Shown piece by piece: positions 26,972 to 38,940 of a stretch of 64,000 nt of DNA (position 1 is the stretch's first letter; every line of letters starts with the position of its first letter). The DNA comes from Robertmurraya kyonggiensis (lineage in GTDB: Bacteria; Bacillota; Bacilli; Bacillales; Cytobacillaceae), in NCBI RefSeq assembly GCF_005116465.1, contig NZ_SWBM01000002.1, positions 248,001 to 312,000 of the forward strand, given 5' to 3'. Below the pieces are notes generated by a model, which searched no databases, was not told the DNA's origin, and was given only the letters and a program-made list of their open reading frames with translations. The translations under genes were made by a program, and so were the position numbers.

Positions 26972-28159
26972 ATGGGGAAAACCGTCATTCTTAGCGGAGC
27001 GAGAACTCCTTTTGGAAAATCAGGTGGGGCATTAAGTAGCCTCGCTGCTTCAGACTTAGGAGCAATTGCGATTATAGGGGCTCTTCAACGTGCAGGTATA
27101 AATGGGGAAGAGGTGCAAGAAGTCATTTTAGGCAATGTTCTTCAAGGCGGACAAGGGCAAATTCCATCCCGTCAAGCAGCTCAAAAAGCTGGACTTCCTT
27201 GGCAGGTGAAAACAGAAACGATTAACAAGGTATGTGCGTCTGGCATGCGCAGTGTGACGTTGGCCGATCAAATCATTCGGGCAGGCGATGAAGAAGTGAT
27301 CGTCGCTGGTGGAATGGAATCGATGAGCAATGCTCCATACTTTTTACCGAATGTACGATTTGGACTTAGAATGGGTGATTCTGCTGTAAAAGATTTAATG
27401 GTTCATGATGGGCTTACTTGTAGTTTTACAGGTGTTCACATGGGCACTTACGGAAATGAAGTGGCAGAAGAATTGAATATTAGCCGTGAAGAGCAGGACG
27501 AATGGGCTTTCCGAAGTCATGAGTTGGCGGTGGCGGCGATCGATTCTGGAAAGCTGGCAGAAGAGATTGTGCCAGTGGAGATTCCGCAACGTAAAGGTGA
27601 GCCTGTACTTGTTACGAAAGATGAGGCACCGAGAAGGGATACGTCTTTGGAACAGCTGGCGAAGTTACGGTCAGCTTTTAGTACAACAGGAACCATTACT
27701 GCTGGAAATGCCCCTGGCGTAAATGATGGTGCGGCCGCCCTCGTGTTAATGAGTGAGGAACGGGCTCAAAAAGAAGGAAGAATTCCAGAAGCGTACATCA
27801 TTGGTCAGGCAGCGATTGCGGTTAAAGCAAAGGATTTTCCGAAAACACCAGGTCTCGTCATTAATGAAATTTTAAAGAAAACAGGGAAAAACCTTGAGGA
27901 TATTGATTTATTTGAGATTAATGAGGCATTCGCGGCGGTTGCCCTTACGAGTGAAAAGCTAGCCCACTTAGATGCAGAAAAAGTTAATGTGAATGGCGGT
28001 GCGGTCGCTCTTGGTCATCCGATTGGCGCGAGCGGGGCAAGAATCATTTTAACATTAATTCATGAATTGAAACGACGTGGTGGTGGCATCGGGGTTGCTG
28101 CAATTTGTTCGGGTGGCGGTCAAGGTGATGCGGTCATGATTGAGGTTCCGAAACAATAA
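26972..28159 (+). CDS. mmgA: Acetyl-CoA C-acetyltransferase (thiolase)
   Basis: This thiolase has 395 residues. Catalytic residues are visible: acyl-accepting Cys in [11 protein letters not shown] (near 88), His in [16 protein letters not shown] (near 350) and Cys in CSGGGQGDA (near 381). It either cleaves acetoacetyl-CoA in beta-oxidation or condenses acetyl-CoA. GGAGAGAGA precedes the ATG. It heads a run of four fatty-acid/C4 acyl-CoA genes on one strand with short gaps. The symbol follows similarity to B. subtilis mmgA; other paralogues cannot be excluded. Confidence 0.88.
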   Translation: MGKTVILSGARTPFGKSGGALSSLAASDLGAIAIIGALQRAGINGEEVQEVILGNVLQGGQGQIPSRQAAQKAGLPWQVKTETINKVCASGMRSVTLADQIIRAGDEEVIVAGGMESMSNAPYFLPNVRFGLRMGDSAVKDLMVHDGLTCSFTGVHMGTYGNEVAEELNISREEQDEWAFRSHELAVAAIDSGKLAEEIVPVEIPQRKGEPVLVTKDEAPRRDTSLEQLAKLRSAFSTTGTITAGNAPGVNDGAAALVLMSEERAQKEGRIPEAYIIGQAAIAVKAKDFPKTPGLVINEILKKTGKNLEDIDLFEINEAFAAVALTSEKLAHLDAEKVNVNGGAVALGHPIGASGARIILTLIHELKRRGGGIGVAAICSGGGQGDAVMIEVPKQ

Positions 28160-28177
28160 TGAATGGGGGTATAGGGT

Positions 28178-29029
28178 ATGAATGTAGATAAAATCATGGT
28201 TATTGGTGCAGGGCAAATGGGTTCTGGGATTGCGCAAGTATGTGCGCAAGCTAGTTTCACCGTTGTGTTAAACGATCTGAAACCAGAATTTGTTGAGCGA
28301 GGGCTTGTAGGGATTGAAAAGAACCTAGCAAGACAAGTATCGAAGGAACGAATCACGGAGGATGAAAAAGCTGCCATTTTAGCCAATATTACGGCTTCAA
28401 CGAACCTTGTTGATGCAGGGACAGTGGACCTTGTGATTGAAGCAGCCGTTGAAAATATGGCAATCAAAGCAAGTATCTTCAAGGAATTGGATGAGATTGC
28501 TCCAGCACATGCCATTTTGGCAAGCAACACTTCTTCCTTACCAATTACGGAAATCGCAGCCGCCACAACAAGGCCGGAAAAAGTTATCGGGATGCATTTC
28601 ATGAATCCAGTTCCAGTCATGAAGCTTGTGGAGATTATTCGCGGGTTGGCAACCGCTGATGAAGTATATAAAACGATTGAGGATATTACGAAAAAATTAA
28701 ATAAGGTACCGGTTGAAGTGAATGATTTCCCGGGCTTTGTGGCTAATCGTATTCTGATGCCGATGATAAATGAAGCCATTTACACCCTATATGAAGGCGT
28801 GGCCACAAAAGAAGCGATTGATGATGTGATGAAGCTAGGGATGAATCACCCGATGGGGCCGCTGACGCTGGCTGATTTTATCGGACTCGATACATGCCTG
28901 TATATTATGGAAACCCTCCATGAAGGCTTTGGAGATGATAAATATCGTCCATGTCCATTACTCCGCAAATACGTGAAGGCAGGATGGCTCGGGAAAAAAT
29001 CTGGTCGGGGGTTTTATGAGTATGCCTAA
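28178..29029 (+). CDS. mmgB: 3-hydroxybutyryl-CoA dehydrogenase
   Basis: This 283-residue NAD-dependent enzyme oxidises 3-hydroxyacyl-CoA to 3-ketoacyl-CoA. It has the dinucleotide motif [16 protein letters not shown] at the N-terminus, the catalytic His-Glu region in [16 protein letters not shown], and the C-terminal dimerisation domain with [11 protein letters not shown] and [16 protein letters not shown]. Eighteen bases separate it from the thiolase. It supplies the substrate for that enzyme. Confidence 0.92.
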   Translation: MNVDKIMVIGAGQMGSGIAQVCAQASFTVVLNDLKPEFVERGLVGIEKNLARQVSKERITEDEKAAILANITASTNLVDAGTVDLVIEAAVENMAIKASIFKELDEIAPAHAILASNTSSLPITEIAAATTRPEKVIGMHFMNPVPVMKLVEIIRGLATADEVYKTIEDITKKLNKVPVEVNDFPGFVANRILMPMINEAIYTLYEGVATKEAIDDVMKLGMNHPMGPLTLADFIGLDTCLYIMETLHEGFGDDKYRPCPLLRKYVKAGWLGKKSGRGFYEYA

Positions 29030-29102
29030 TGCTGGATTTCTGGAATTAAAACCAGTTTTTCCGGAATTATCGTTTCAAGGAGAAACGAAAGGGGACATTC
29101 GC

Positions 29103-30233
29103 ATGGACTTACGTTTTACGGAAGTACAAGAAATGATGCGGAAAATGGTCCAAGATTTTGCACAGAAAGAGATTGCCCCGAATATCGAAAAAATGGAGCA
29201 AGGAGAGTTTCCGAAAGAAATCCTGAAGAAAATGGGAGAACTCGGCTTAATGGGCATTCCGATCCCGGTTGAATATGGTGGCTCTGGTATGGACTTCACC
29301 TCTTACATCATCGCCATTCAGGAGCTTTCAAAGGTCAGTGCTACGATTGGAGTTATTCTTTCGGTCCACACATCTGTTGGCACGAATCCAATCCTTTATT
29401 TTGGCACAGAGGCTCAGAAGCAAAAGTACGTTCAAAAGCTAGCGGCAGGTGAATATTTAGGTGCCTTTTGTTTAACCGAGCCAAGCTCAGGTTCAGATGC
29501 AGTTAGTTTGAAGTCTAAGGCCGTTTTGGATGGAGAGCATTATGTGATCAATGGGTCGAAGGTGTTCATTACAAATGGTGGGGAAGCAGATGTATACATT
29601 GTTTTTGCCAAGACCAATCCTGCTGCAGAAGCCAAAGGGATCACGGCTTTTATTGTGGAAAAAGGGACACCGGGTCTCGTGATTGGCAAGGATGAACATA
29701 AAATGGGGCTTCACGGTTCAAGGACGGTACAACTCACATTTGAGGATATGAGAGTCCCGAAGGAAAATCGTCTTGGTGAAGAAGGAGAAGGCTTTAAAAT
29801 TGCTATGGCCAACTTAGATGTCGGAAGGATTGGGATTGCTGCCCAAGCACTTGGGATTGCAGAAGCGGCGTATGAAGCAGCTGTCCAATATGCACAAGCG
29901 CGTCAACAATTTGGGCTCCCAATCGCAACGCACCAAGGTGTTGGCTTTAAGCTAGCGGACATGGCCACAAATATTGAGGCTGCAAAGCTATTAATCTATC
30001 AGGCTGCGGATTTACGAGTGAAAGGATTAAATGCAGGAAAAGAAGCAGCAATGGCTAAGCTTTTTGCCTCGAAAACTGCAGTAGAAGTGACGACGGAAGC
30101 GATTCAGGTATTCGGTGGTTACGGTTATACGAAGGACTACCCTGTTGAGCGCTACTTCCGCGATGCCAAAGTGACCGAAATTTATGAAGGAACAAGCGAA
30201 ATTCAGCGAATGGTTATAAGTAAAAGGTTATAG
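29103..30233 (+). CDS. mmgC: Short/medium-chain acyl-CoA dehydrogenase (MmgC type)
   Basis: This flavoprotein has 376 residues. It contains the FAD/substrate motifs FCLTEPSSGSDA and VFITNGGEADVY and the C-terminal YEGTSEIQRM, whose glutamate is the catalytic base in the short-chain class. It introduces the alpha-beta double bond; electrons should reach FadF through ETF. ATG at 29103 has AAAGGGG upstream; an in-frame ATG at 29016 lies in the end of mmgB without a ribosome-binding site. Confidence 0.88.
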   Translation: MDLRFTEVQEMMRKMVQDFAQKEIAPNIEKMEQGEFPKEILKKMGELGLMGIPIPVEYGGSGMDFTSYIIAIQELSKVSATIGVILSVHTSVGTNPILYFGTEAQKQKYVQKLAAGEYLGAFCLTEPSSGSDAVSLKSKAVLDGEHYVINGSKVFITNGGEADVYIVFAKTNPAAEAKGITAFIVEKGTPGLVIGKDEHKMGLHGSRTVQLTFEDMRVPKENRLGEEGEGFKIAMANLDVGRIGIAAQALGIAEAAYEAAVQYAQARQQFGLPIATHQGVGFKLADMATNIEAAKLLIYQAADLRVKGLNAGKEAAMAKLFASKTAVEVTTEAIQVFGGYGYTKDYPVERYFRDAKVTEIYEGTSEIQRMVISKRL

Positions 30234-30278
30234 CAGTGTTTGATTCTTAATACATACCAATGAAAGAGGGAATATAAA

Positions 30279-31418
30279 ATGAGATTTCAATTGTCTGAAG
30301 AGCATGAAATGATTCGAAAAATGGTTCGTGATTTTGCCCGAAATGAAGTAGCACCAACAGCAGCAGAGCGTGACGAAGAAGAGCGCTTCGACCAAGAGAT
30401 TTTCGATAAAATGGCTGAGCTTGGCTTAACCGGGATTCCTTGGCCAGAAGAATATGGCGGTATTGGCAGCGATTATCTAGCATACTGTATTGCGGTTGAA
30501 GAATTATCCCGCGTGGATGCATCGATTGGGGTTACCCTTTCAGCACACACTTCCTTAGCTGGATGGCCAATTTACAAGTTCGGGAATGAAGAACAAAAAC
30601 AAAAATACTTACGCCCTATGGCTCAAGGGGAAAAAATCGGTGCTTACGGGTTAACAGAGCCAGGTAGTGGTTCTGATGCCGGTGGAATGCGAACAACGGC
30701 TCGTCTTGAAGGCGATCATTTTGTCCTGAACGGAAGCAAGATTTTTATCACAAACGGCGGAATAGCCGACATTTATGTCGTCTTTGCCTTAACGGATCCG
30801 GAACAAAAAACACGTGGAACGACTGCTTTTATCGTAGAAAAAGATTTCGCAGGCTTCTCTGTTGGGAAAAAGGAGAAAAAGCTTGGCATTCGTTCGTCTC
30901 CAACAACAGAAATTATTTTTGAAGATTGTAAGGTTCCCGTCGAAAATGTGTTGGGTGAAATGGGAGAAGGTTTCAAGGTTGCGATGATGACACTTGATGG
31001 AGGCAGAAATGGAATTGCGGCCCAAGCAGTTGGGATTGCCCAAGGTGCATTAGACGCAGCGACTGATTACGCGAAAGAGCGTCATCAATTTGGGAAACCA
31101 ATAGCGGCAAATCAAGGAATTGGCTTTAAGCTAGCAGATATGGCTACAGGCGTGGAAGCAGCAAGACTCTTAACCTATCAAGCAGCATGGCTGGAATCAG
31201 AAGGCCTTCCATACGGAAAAGAGTCAGCGATGTCGAAGCTATTTGCCGGAGATACAGCGATGAAGGTCACAACGGAAGCGGTTCAAGTATTCGGTGGCTA
31301 TGGCTATACAAAGGACTATCCAGTCGAAAGATTTATGCGCGACGCAAAAATCACGCAAATCTACGAAGGCACGCAAGAAATTCAAAAACTCGTTATTTCT
31401 AGAATGATTACGAAATAG
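30279..31418 (+). CDS. acdA: Acyl-CoA dehydrogenase (AcdA type)
   Basis: This second acyl-CoA dehydrogenase of 379 residues is a paralogue of the preceding protein, with matching motifs [26 protein letters not shown] and [10 protein letters not shown]. Two tandem dehydrogenases probably divide straight and branched or short-chain substrates. In B. subtilis acdA lies alone near fadF and rpoE, so this copy is likely the ancestral one and the neighbours an insertion. Confidence 0.88.
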   Translation: MRFQLSEEHEMIRKMVRDFARNEVAPTAAERDEEERFDQEIFDKMAELGLTGIPWPEEYGGIGSDYLAYCIAVEELSRVDASIGVTLSAHTSLAGWPIYKFGNEEQKQKYLRPMAQGEKIGAYGLTEPGSGSDAGGMRTTARLEGDHFVLNGSKIFITNGGIADIYVVFALTDPEQKTRGTTAFIVEKDFAGFSVGKKEKKLGIRSSPTTEIIFEDCKVPVENVLGEMGEGFKVAMMTLDGGRNGIAAQAVGIAQGALDAATDYAKERHQFGKPIAANQGIGFKLADMATGVEAARLLTYQAAWLESEGLPYGKESAMSKLFAGDTAMKVTTEAVQVFGGYGYTKDYPVERFMRDAKITQIYEGTQEIQKLVISRMITK

Positions 31419-31484
31419 TAAGTCGGTAAAAAAGGAGGCAGAGAGTAGTTGGAGCTGCCTTCTCGTTTGTGGTTGACAAGGGAG

Positions 31485-31800
31485 AGACCTCATGAGGACA
31501 TAGTTTCTATAGATCCGGAAAATAGTGTCCGCATGGGTAGCCCATGCAGACACTAATCAGAGGAACCTGGCTAATAGTGTCCGCATAGAAAGCTCATTGA
31601 AGACAACTATTGTGAGAATCCGGCGAAAGCTGTCCGCATGGAGAGCTCATGAAGACACTAATCAGAGGAACCCGACTAAAAGTGTCCGCATGAAGAGCCC
31701 ATGAAGACACTAATCAGAGGAACCCGGCAAATAGTGTCCGCATGCTAGGCTCATGAAGACAAAGAGCAGAAGTATCGTACAATTAGTGTTCTTATGAAGA
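31485..31800. repeat. Tandem array: 6 palindromic units at 52-53 bp (same palindrome as 22.3 kb)
   Basis: GTCC cores are at 31527, 31579, 31632, 31684, 31736 and 31788 (last reads GTTC), spaced 52, 52/53, 52, 52 and 52 bp. The unit is TAGTGTCCGCATG - about 6 bases - CATGAAGACACTA with a linker close to ATCAGAGGAACCCGGCAAA. The palindrome is shared with the 22.3-kb array but the linker is not. It fills the gap between acdA and the TetR gene. Confidence 0.88.
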
Positions 31801-31854
31801 GACCGATACCACTAAAAATAACAAACTTTGGTTTTAAAAAGGAGGGTGGCATAC

Positions 31855-32493
31855 ATGAAAAAGCGTGAGGTTCATGCTTCTGTTAAGGATGAGCGCCTGG
31901 TCATCAAGCGGCGCAATCAAATGATCAAAGGGGCAGTAACACTTTTTAAGGAAAAAGGATTTCATCGTACAACGACACGGGAAATTGCCAAAGCGGCAGG
32001 CTTTAGCATTGGTACCTTATACGAATACATTCGCACAAAAGAAGATGTGCTGTATCTAGTTTGTGACAGTATTTATGACGAAGTGCATAACCGACTTCAA
32101 CGGGATATCGATACAAAGCGTGGAACGATTGAGGGCTTAAAGGTTGGCATCGGAAACTATTTTCGCGTAATGGACGAATTGCAGGATGAGGTACTCGTCA
32201 TGTACCAGGAGGCCAAATCCCTTTCCAAGGATGCCCTCCCGTACGTACTGCAAAAAGAAATTGCGATGGCACTCTTGATTGAAGATATCATTCAAGGATG
32301 TGTAGATAATGGAGAGCTTTCTTTATCAGCCGATCAGATTAAGATCCTCTCTCATAACATCGTCGTTCAAGGGCAAATGTGGGGATTTCGCCGTTGGGCC
32401 ATTCAAAAAATGTATACATTGGATGAATATATTGCGATTCAGGTGGGATTAATTTTTGACGGGATTCATCAAAAGGCTAGCTTAGTAGACTAG
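31855..32493 (+). CDS. TetR/AcrR family regulator adjacent to icmF
   Basis: This 212-residue regulator has an N-terminal helix-turn-helix (TTTREIAKAAGFSIGTLYEYIRT, residues about 40-62, quoted by its recognition part GFSIGTLYEY) and a helical ligand domain. ATG at 31855 follows AAGGAGGGTGG; a start at 31828 is unlikely. It does not resemble B. subtilis FadR closely. Its position next to icmF suggests it senses an acyl-CoA and controls this cluster. Confidence 0.85.
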   Translation: MKKREVHASVKDERLVIKRRNQMIKGAVTLFKEKGFHRTTTREIAKAAGFSIGTLYEYIRTKEDVLYLVCDSIYDEVHNRLQRDIDTKRGTIEGLKVGIGNYFRVMDELQDEVLVMYQEAKSLSKDALPYVLQKEIAMALLIEDIIQGCVDNGELSLSADQIKILSHNIVVQGQMWGFRRWAIQKMYTLDEYIAIQVGLIFDGIHQKASLVD

Positions 32494-32511
32494 CGAACGA
32501 GGGGGAGAAGA

Positions 32512-35500
32512 ATGAGTACACAAACCGTTTATAAGCCGAAAAATCATATTCGCTTTGTTACCGCTTCAAGTTTGTTTGATGGTCATGATGCTTCTATCAA
32601 TATAATGCGCCGTATTCTCCAGTCGAGTGGAGCAGAGGTCATTCATTTAGGCCATAACCGTTCCGTTGAGGAGATTGTCAATGCGGCGATCCAAGAGGAT
32701 GTCCAAGGCATTGCCATTTCTTCCTACCAAGGGGGACATGTAGAGTTTTTCAAGTATATGTACGATTTATTAAAAGAAAAAGGGGCTCAGCATATCCGCA
32801 TCTATGGCGGTGGTGGTGGGGTCATCATCCCAAGAGAAATTAAAGTGCTACATGATTATGGAATCGCTCGCATTTTTTCACCAGAAGACGGAAGGAAAAA
32901 TGGTCTCCAAGGCATGATTAATATGATGCTTGAAGAATGTGATCTGCCAACGATTCAAGCCAATCTTGAGGAGTATACAAATAGGCTCGTTGAAGGGGAT
33001 ACGATTGCCACTGCAAAGCTTATTACTCTAGCTGAGCATCAAACAAATGAAGCGGCAACTGCTGTGGAATCGGTTATTGAAAAAATTAAGTCTGCTCCAA
33101 AACAAGCACCTGTTTTAGGAATCACGGGAACAGGCGGCGCAGGAAAAAGCTCATTAACGGATGAACTAGTGCGCCGTTTTATCAACGAAATTCCTGAAAA
33201 AAGGGTCGCCATTTTATCAGTCGATCCAACCAAGCAAAAGACGGGTGGCGCGTTACTCGGAGACAGGATCCGCATGAATGCGATATTTTCACCGCGTGTG
33301 TATATGCGAAGTCTTGCTACTCGAAATTCGAAATCAGAGCTTTCTCTTGCGATTCGCGATGCTATTGCGGTTGTGAAGGCAGCAGGCTATGACTTAATCA
33401 TTGTCGAGACAAGTGGTATTGGGCAAGGGGATGCCGGCATTACGGAGATTTGCGATGTTTCCATGTATGTAATGACGAGCGAATTTGGTGCGCCTTCTCA
33501 GTTGGAAAAAATCGATATGATTGATTATGCCGATTTGATTGTGATCAATAAGTTTGAGCGTAAAGGTTCAGAGGATGCGTTGAGTCAGGTGCAGAAGCAA
33601 TACCAGCGGAGCCATATGCTTTTTGAAAAAGAATTAGATGATATGCCGATTTACGGAACCATTGCGAGTCAGTTCAATGACCCAGGCACGAACGCTCTTT
33701 TTGCTGCCTTACTTGAGATACTCAATGAAAAAGCGGGTACGGATTGGACGACATCTTTTTCGAAAAATGCACAAGTTGAGAAGCAGAACATCATTATCCC
33801 GAATGATCGCCGCTATTACCTGAGAGAAATCTCTGAGACGGTACGTAAATATCATAAATCAGCCGAAGAGCAGGCTGATCTAGCAAGGAAGCTGTTCCAA
33901 ATTGAAGGAACAATGGAGATTGTTCAAGGAAATGAAGAGGTCCAGGCATCATTAAGAGCATTAAAAGAAGAAGTCGAAGAGAAATTGACACCAGAATCGA
34001 AGAAAATTTTAGCAACCTGGGAAGAAACAAAGGAGAAATACGCAGGCTCACAATTTGTGACGCGTATTCGCGACAAGGAAATAATCACCTTGTTAACAAC
34101 AAAAAGTCTTTCAGGCTTGGATATTCCGAAGGTTGCTTTGCCAAAGTATAAGGATTACGGCGAAATCATTCGTTGGGTGTACAAGGAAAATGTTCCGGGA
34201 AGCTTTCCTTATACTGCTGGGGTGTTTCCGTTTAAGCGCGAAGGGGAGGACCCGAAGCGTCAGTTTGCTGGGGAAGGAACACCGGAACGGACGAATCGTC
34301 GTTTCCACTATTTATCAAAAGATGACCCAGCGAAACGCCTAAGTACGGCATTCGATTCGGTCACATTATACGGTGAAGACCCAGATTATCGCCCGGACAT
34401 TTACGGGAAAGTTGGCGAGAGCGGAGTCAGTGTTTGTACGCTCGACGATATGAAAAAACTCTACAAAGGCTTTGATTTATGCCATCCTTCTACCTCTGTA
34501 TCAATGACCATAAATGGACCAGCGCCAATTATTTTGGCGATGTTTATGAATACGGCGATCGAGCAGCAGATTGAAAAGAAAGAAGAAGAGCTTGGTAGAA
34601 CGCTAACTTTTGCTGAATGGGAAGAAGTGAGAGAGAGAACGTTGCAAACTGTACGCGGTACTGTGCAGGCTGATATTTTAAAAGAAGACCAAGGGCAAAA
34701 TACATGTATTTTTTCAACTGAATTTGCCTTACGGATGATGGGCGATATTCAGCAATACTTCATTGATCATAAAGTGCGCAATTACTACTCTGTGTCGATT
34801 TCGGGCTATCATATTGCGGAGGCTGGAGCGAATCCGATTTCTCAGCTCGCGTTTACGTTGGCTAATGGGTTGACGTATGTGGAGTACTATTTGAGTAGAG
34901 GGATGCATATAGATGACTTTGCACCGAACTTATCGTTCTTTTTCTCGAATGGCTTGGACCCAGAATATACGGTGATTGGCAGAGTGGCCCGCCGTATTTG
35001 GGCCACGGTCATGAGAAATAAGTATGGAGCCAACGAACGCAGCCAAAAGCTGAAGTACCATATTCAAACGTCAGGCCGTTCTTTGCATGCCCAGGAGATC
35101 GATTTTAACGATATTCGTACGACCTTACAGGCACTGATGGCGCTTCATGATAATTGTAATTCTTTGCATACGAATGCGTATGATGAGGCGATTACGACGC
35201 CAACGGAGGAATCCGTAAGAAGAGCGATGGCGATTCAAATGATTATTACGAAAGAGCATGGCTTAACGAAAAACGAAAATCCATTGCAGGGAGCTTTTAT
35301 TATTGAAGAACTTACCGATTTAGTGGAAGAAGCGGTGCTGCAGGAGTTTGAGCGGATTAATGATCGCGGTGGTGTCTTAGGGGCGATGGAAACGCAGTAT
35401 CAACGTGGCAAGATTCAAGAAGAGTCGATGTACTATGAGATGAAGAAGCATTCGGGAGAGCTTCCGATTATTGGTGTGAACACGTATCTGAATCCGAATC

Positions 35501-35760
35501 CGCCTTTAGAAGAAGACGTAGATAATATGGAGCTTGCGCGTGCATCGAAAGAGGAAAAAGAACTTCAAATAAATAATTTACGTGATTTCCAACAACGAAA
35601 TGAAGACAAAGTAGAAGTGGCGTTATTGAAATTAAAGGAAACAGCGATGAATGGAGAAAATATTTTTGCCGAATTGATGGAAACGGTCAAAGTGGCAAGC
35701 CTCGGTCAAATTACCCGAGCGTTATACGATGTTGGTGGGCAGTATCGGAGAAATATGTAG
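32512..35760 (+). CDS. icmF: Fused isobutyryl-CoA mutase IcmF
   Basis: This adenosylcobalamin enzyme of 1082 residues combines three modules: a B12-binding domain (about 15-145; [14 protein letters not shown] with the cobalt-ligating His, and YGGGGGVII), a MeaI-type G-protein chaperone (about 195-420; Walker [10 protein letters not shown], then [19 protein letters not shown] given in part) and the acyl-CoA mutase large domain (about 560-1082). It interconverts isobutyryl-CoA and n-butyryl-CoA, and related enzymes also act on isovaleryl/pivalyl-CoA. Adjacent beta-oxidation genes can consume the product. Confidence 0.94.
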   Translation: MSTQTVYKPKNHIRFVTASSLFDGHDASINIMRRILQSSGAEVIHLGHNRSVEEIVNAAIQEDVQGIAISSYQGGHVEFFKYMYDLLKEKGAQHIRIYGGGGGVIIPREIKVLHDYGIARIFSPEDGRKNGLQGMINMMLEECDLPTIQANLEEYTNRLVEGDTIATAKLITLAEHQTNEAATAVESVIEKIKSAPKQAPVLGITGTGGAGKSSLTDELVRRFINEIPEKRVAILSVDPTKQKTGGALLGDRIRMNAIFSPRVYMRSLATRNSKSELSLAIRDAIAVVKAAGYDLIIVETSGIGQGDAGITEICDVSMYVMTSEFGAPSQLEKIDMIDYADLIVINKFERKGSEDALSQVQKQYQRSHMLFEKELDDMPIYGTIASQFNDPGTNALFAALLEILNEKAGTDWTTSFSKNAQVEKQNIIIPNDRRYYLREISETVRKYHKSAEEQADLARKLFQIEGTMEIVQGNEEVQASLRALKEEVEEKLTPESKKILATWEETKEKYAGSQFVTRIRDKEIITLLTTKSLSGLDIPKVALPKYKDYGEIIRWVYKENVPGSFPYTAGVFPFKREGEDPKRQFAGEGTPERTNRRFHYLSKDDPAKRLSTAFDSVTLYGEDPDYRPDIYGKVGESGVSVCTLDDMKKLYKGFDLCHPSTSVSMTINGPAPIILAMFMNTAIEQQIEKKEEELGRTLTFAEWEEVRERTLQTVRGTVQADILKEDQGQNTCIFSTEFALRMMGDIQQYFIDHKVRNYYSVSISGYHIAEAGANPISQLAFTLANGLTYVEYYLSRGMHIDDFAPNLSFFFSNGLDPEYTVIGRVARRIWATVMRNKYGANERSQKLKYHIQTSGRSLHAQEIDFNDIRTTLQALMALHDNCNSLHTNAYDEAITTPTEESVRRAMAIQMIITKEHGLTKNENPLQGAFIIEELTDLVEEAVLQEFERINDRGGVLGAMETQYQRGKIQEESMYYEMKKHSGELPIIGVNTYLNPNPPLEEDVDNMELARASKEEKELQINNLRDFQQRNEDKVEVALLKLKETAMNGENIFAELMETVKVASLGQITRALYDVGGQYRRNM

Positions 35761-35902
35761 ATGTGAGAAGACGAAAACATTGTATCTACTAGGGTTAGGG
35801 GATAAATCACTATATTTTTACAAAATATTATTGTAACATTTCTCACATGACGAAAGATTTATTTTATAATTAGTGTAGAAAAGCATTTCGGGATGTGAGA
35901 CT

Positions 35903-36088
35903 TTGAAGCGGCGAATTATACTTTTTTTGATTTTGATCGGTATTTTGATCACTTTGTATTTCCTTTATCGACGACAGTTAGGAGCTATTTCCTTCTATTT
36001 GTTGTCCATCTTCTTTTTCACGTTGGCTGCAAATCAGTTGTCGGATCCACTGAAGAAAAAGAGAAAGAAAAAGCAAAGTGAGCGATAA
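35903..36088 (+). CDS. Small two-helix membrane protein of unknown function
   Basis: This 61-residue protein starts at TTG behind GGGATGTGAG. It has two membrane segments (about 4-22 and 29-46) and a strongly basic tail (KKKRKKKQSER). No family was recognised. A -10-like TATAAT lies at about 35866. It stands alone between icmF and rpoE. Confidence 0.55.
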   Translation: MKRRIILFLILIGILITLYFLYRRQLGAISFYLLSIFFFTLAANQLSDPLKKKRKKKQSER

Positions 36089-36152
36089 TTTTACTTTTTT
36101 TCACCGAATGGCGACCTAGATCTAGCATAAAGGCTTTAAATTTGTTTATAAT

Positions 36153-36207
36153 GAAGAATATGTGTCCACATAAGGGCTTGTTACTAGATAGATGATACAT
36201 ATTCTTC
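36153..36207 (+). other. Perfect 11-bp inverted repeat upstream of rpoE
   Basis: GAAGAATATGT (36153-36163) is repeated in inverse as ACATATTCTTC (36197-36207) with 33 bp between. A TATAAT (36147-36152) directly precedes the left arm, so the pair would fall around the transcription start and in the leader of rpoE. Confidence 0.6.
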
Positions 36208-36274
36208 TTAAGATTTCAAACGACTCTATGAAACAAAGCCACAAGTGTTGAGATGGTGAAAGGAAGTGCGAATA

Positions 36275-36820
36275 TTGAGTCTTAAACAATTCACACAAGA
36301 ACAGTTGCAAGAAATGTCATTGATCGAAATGGCTTACGAAATGCTGAAAAATCAAAAGCAGCCTGCTTCATTCAAAGAAATTATGGATGAGATTACAGCT
36401 ACTATTGGCTTATCAGAGGAAGAAGTTCGTGCCAAGATCGCTCAGTTTTATACAGATTTAAATATTGATGGCCGTTTTCTTTCTTTAGGAGAAAATCGCT
36501 GGGGATTAAGAGTTTGGTACCCAGTTGAACAATCCGAGGAAGAAGTTATCACACCAACAAAGCCGAAGAAGAAAAAGGCGAAGAAGGTTGTGGATGAGGA
36601 CGACGATCTTGAACTCGACTATGATGATGAAGATGATATCGATTACGATGACATTCTCGATGAGGACGACGAGGATGATGATGATCTCCTAGATCTTGAT
36701 GATGAAGATCTTGACGAAGATGAAGATTTTGAAGATGAAGACGAAGATCTTCTTGAAGATGACGATGAGTTCGAGGAATTGGACGAAGATTTAGATTCTG
36801 ATGACGAGGAAGATTTGTAA
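36275..36820 (+). CDS. rpoE: RNA polymerase delta subunit
   Basis: This protein of 181 residues has an N-terminal HARE-HTH domain (SLIEMAYEMLKNQKQPASF, AQFYTDLNIDGRFLSLGENRWGLR given in part) and a C-terminal tail composed almost only of Asp/Glu, preceded by a Lys-rich patch (PKKKKAKK). Delta displaces nucleic acids from RNA polymerase and helps recycling. The TTG start at 36275 has AAAGGAAG eight bases upstream; GTG at 36266 is too close. Gene order rpoE-pyrG is conserved. Confidence 0.93.
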   Translation: MSLKQFTQEQLQEMSLIEMAYEMLKNQKQPASFKEIMDEITATIGLSEEEVRAKIAQFYTDLNIDGRFLSLGENRWGLRVWYPVEQSEEEVITPTKPKKKKAKKVVDEDDDLELDYDDEDDIDYDDILDEDDEDDDDLLDLDDEDLDEDEDFEDEDEDLLEDDDEFEELDEDLDSDDEEDL

Positions 36821-36839
36821 TCAGAACGAACTTCCGTTG

Positions 36840-36868
36840 TTGACTTTTTGAAGAGGGGCTTGTAGAAT
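36840..36868 (+). promoter_or_regulatory. pyrG promoter
   Basis: TTGACT (36840-36845) and TAGAAT (36863-36868) are separated by 17 bp. The transcript would start at the GGGC beginning at 36876. Confidence 0.75.
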
Positions 36869-36875
36869 ACTTTTT

Positions 36876-36953
36876 GGGCTCCTTAAAAAAGGAACGAGTT
36901 GAAATTATATTATTAGCGCTCCCCTTACATTTATTGTAAGTGGGGCGTTTTTT
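36876..36953 (+). promoter_or_regulatory. CTP-sensing attenuator of pyrG (GGGC start plus leader terminator)
   Basis: The initial transcript reads GGGC, the signal needed for reiterative addition of G at low CTP in B. subtilis pyrG. An intrinsic terminator follows (36916-36953): CGCTCCCCTTAC pairs with GTAAGTGGGGCG, then six T. Its 5' arm contains CUCCCCUU, which a 5' poly-G extension could pair with, preventing termination. The remaining 300 bp before pyrG show no gene and no second clear promoter. Confidence 0.8.
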
Positions 36954-37235
36954 ATTTTTGTCAGGGCCGGAAAAGCCTTCTCTTTATTCAAAGTGTGAAG
37001 ATTTTTGTCAGAAAAACCGATAAGAATTTCGCTGATTGTAAAAGCTAATTTGGTAGGCTTCTGAAAAGCTTTGAATCATATGAGAACGACTTTGGTAGAA
37101 ACACGTTTCACCCCTAACACATCTTTTTCTGTTATTAACTTTTCACAATAGGTTTTCTTTTTGAAAAAACGGGCATTACATAAAAAATATTGGTCGTTTA
37201 GAAAGGGAACTCCAACTTGTGAAACTATCTAGTAA

Positions 37236-38864
<1,629 letters not shown>

Positions 38865-38874
38865 TAGATAGATG

Positions 38875-38920
38875 AAAAGGTTGATTTCCTGTTTTGGAGA
38901 ACGGGAATCAACCTTTTTTT
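38875..38920 (+). terminator. Terminator after pyrG
   Basis: A 12-bp stem (AAAAGGTTGATT with AATCAACCTTTT) is followed by further T residues. Confidence 0.88.
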
Positions 38921-38940
38921 GTTTTGGATATTGTGAGATT

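Noticed and set aside
28120-28779. 219-residue frame on the minus strand
   Set aside because: It lies fully antisense to the mmgB gene, with no ribosome-binding site and an unlikely Ser/Thr/Ile-rich composition.
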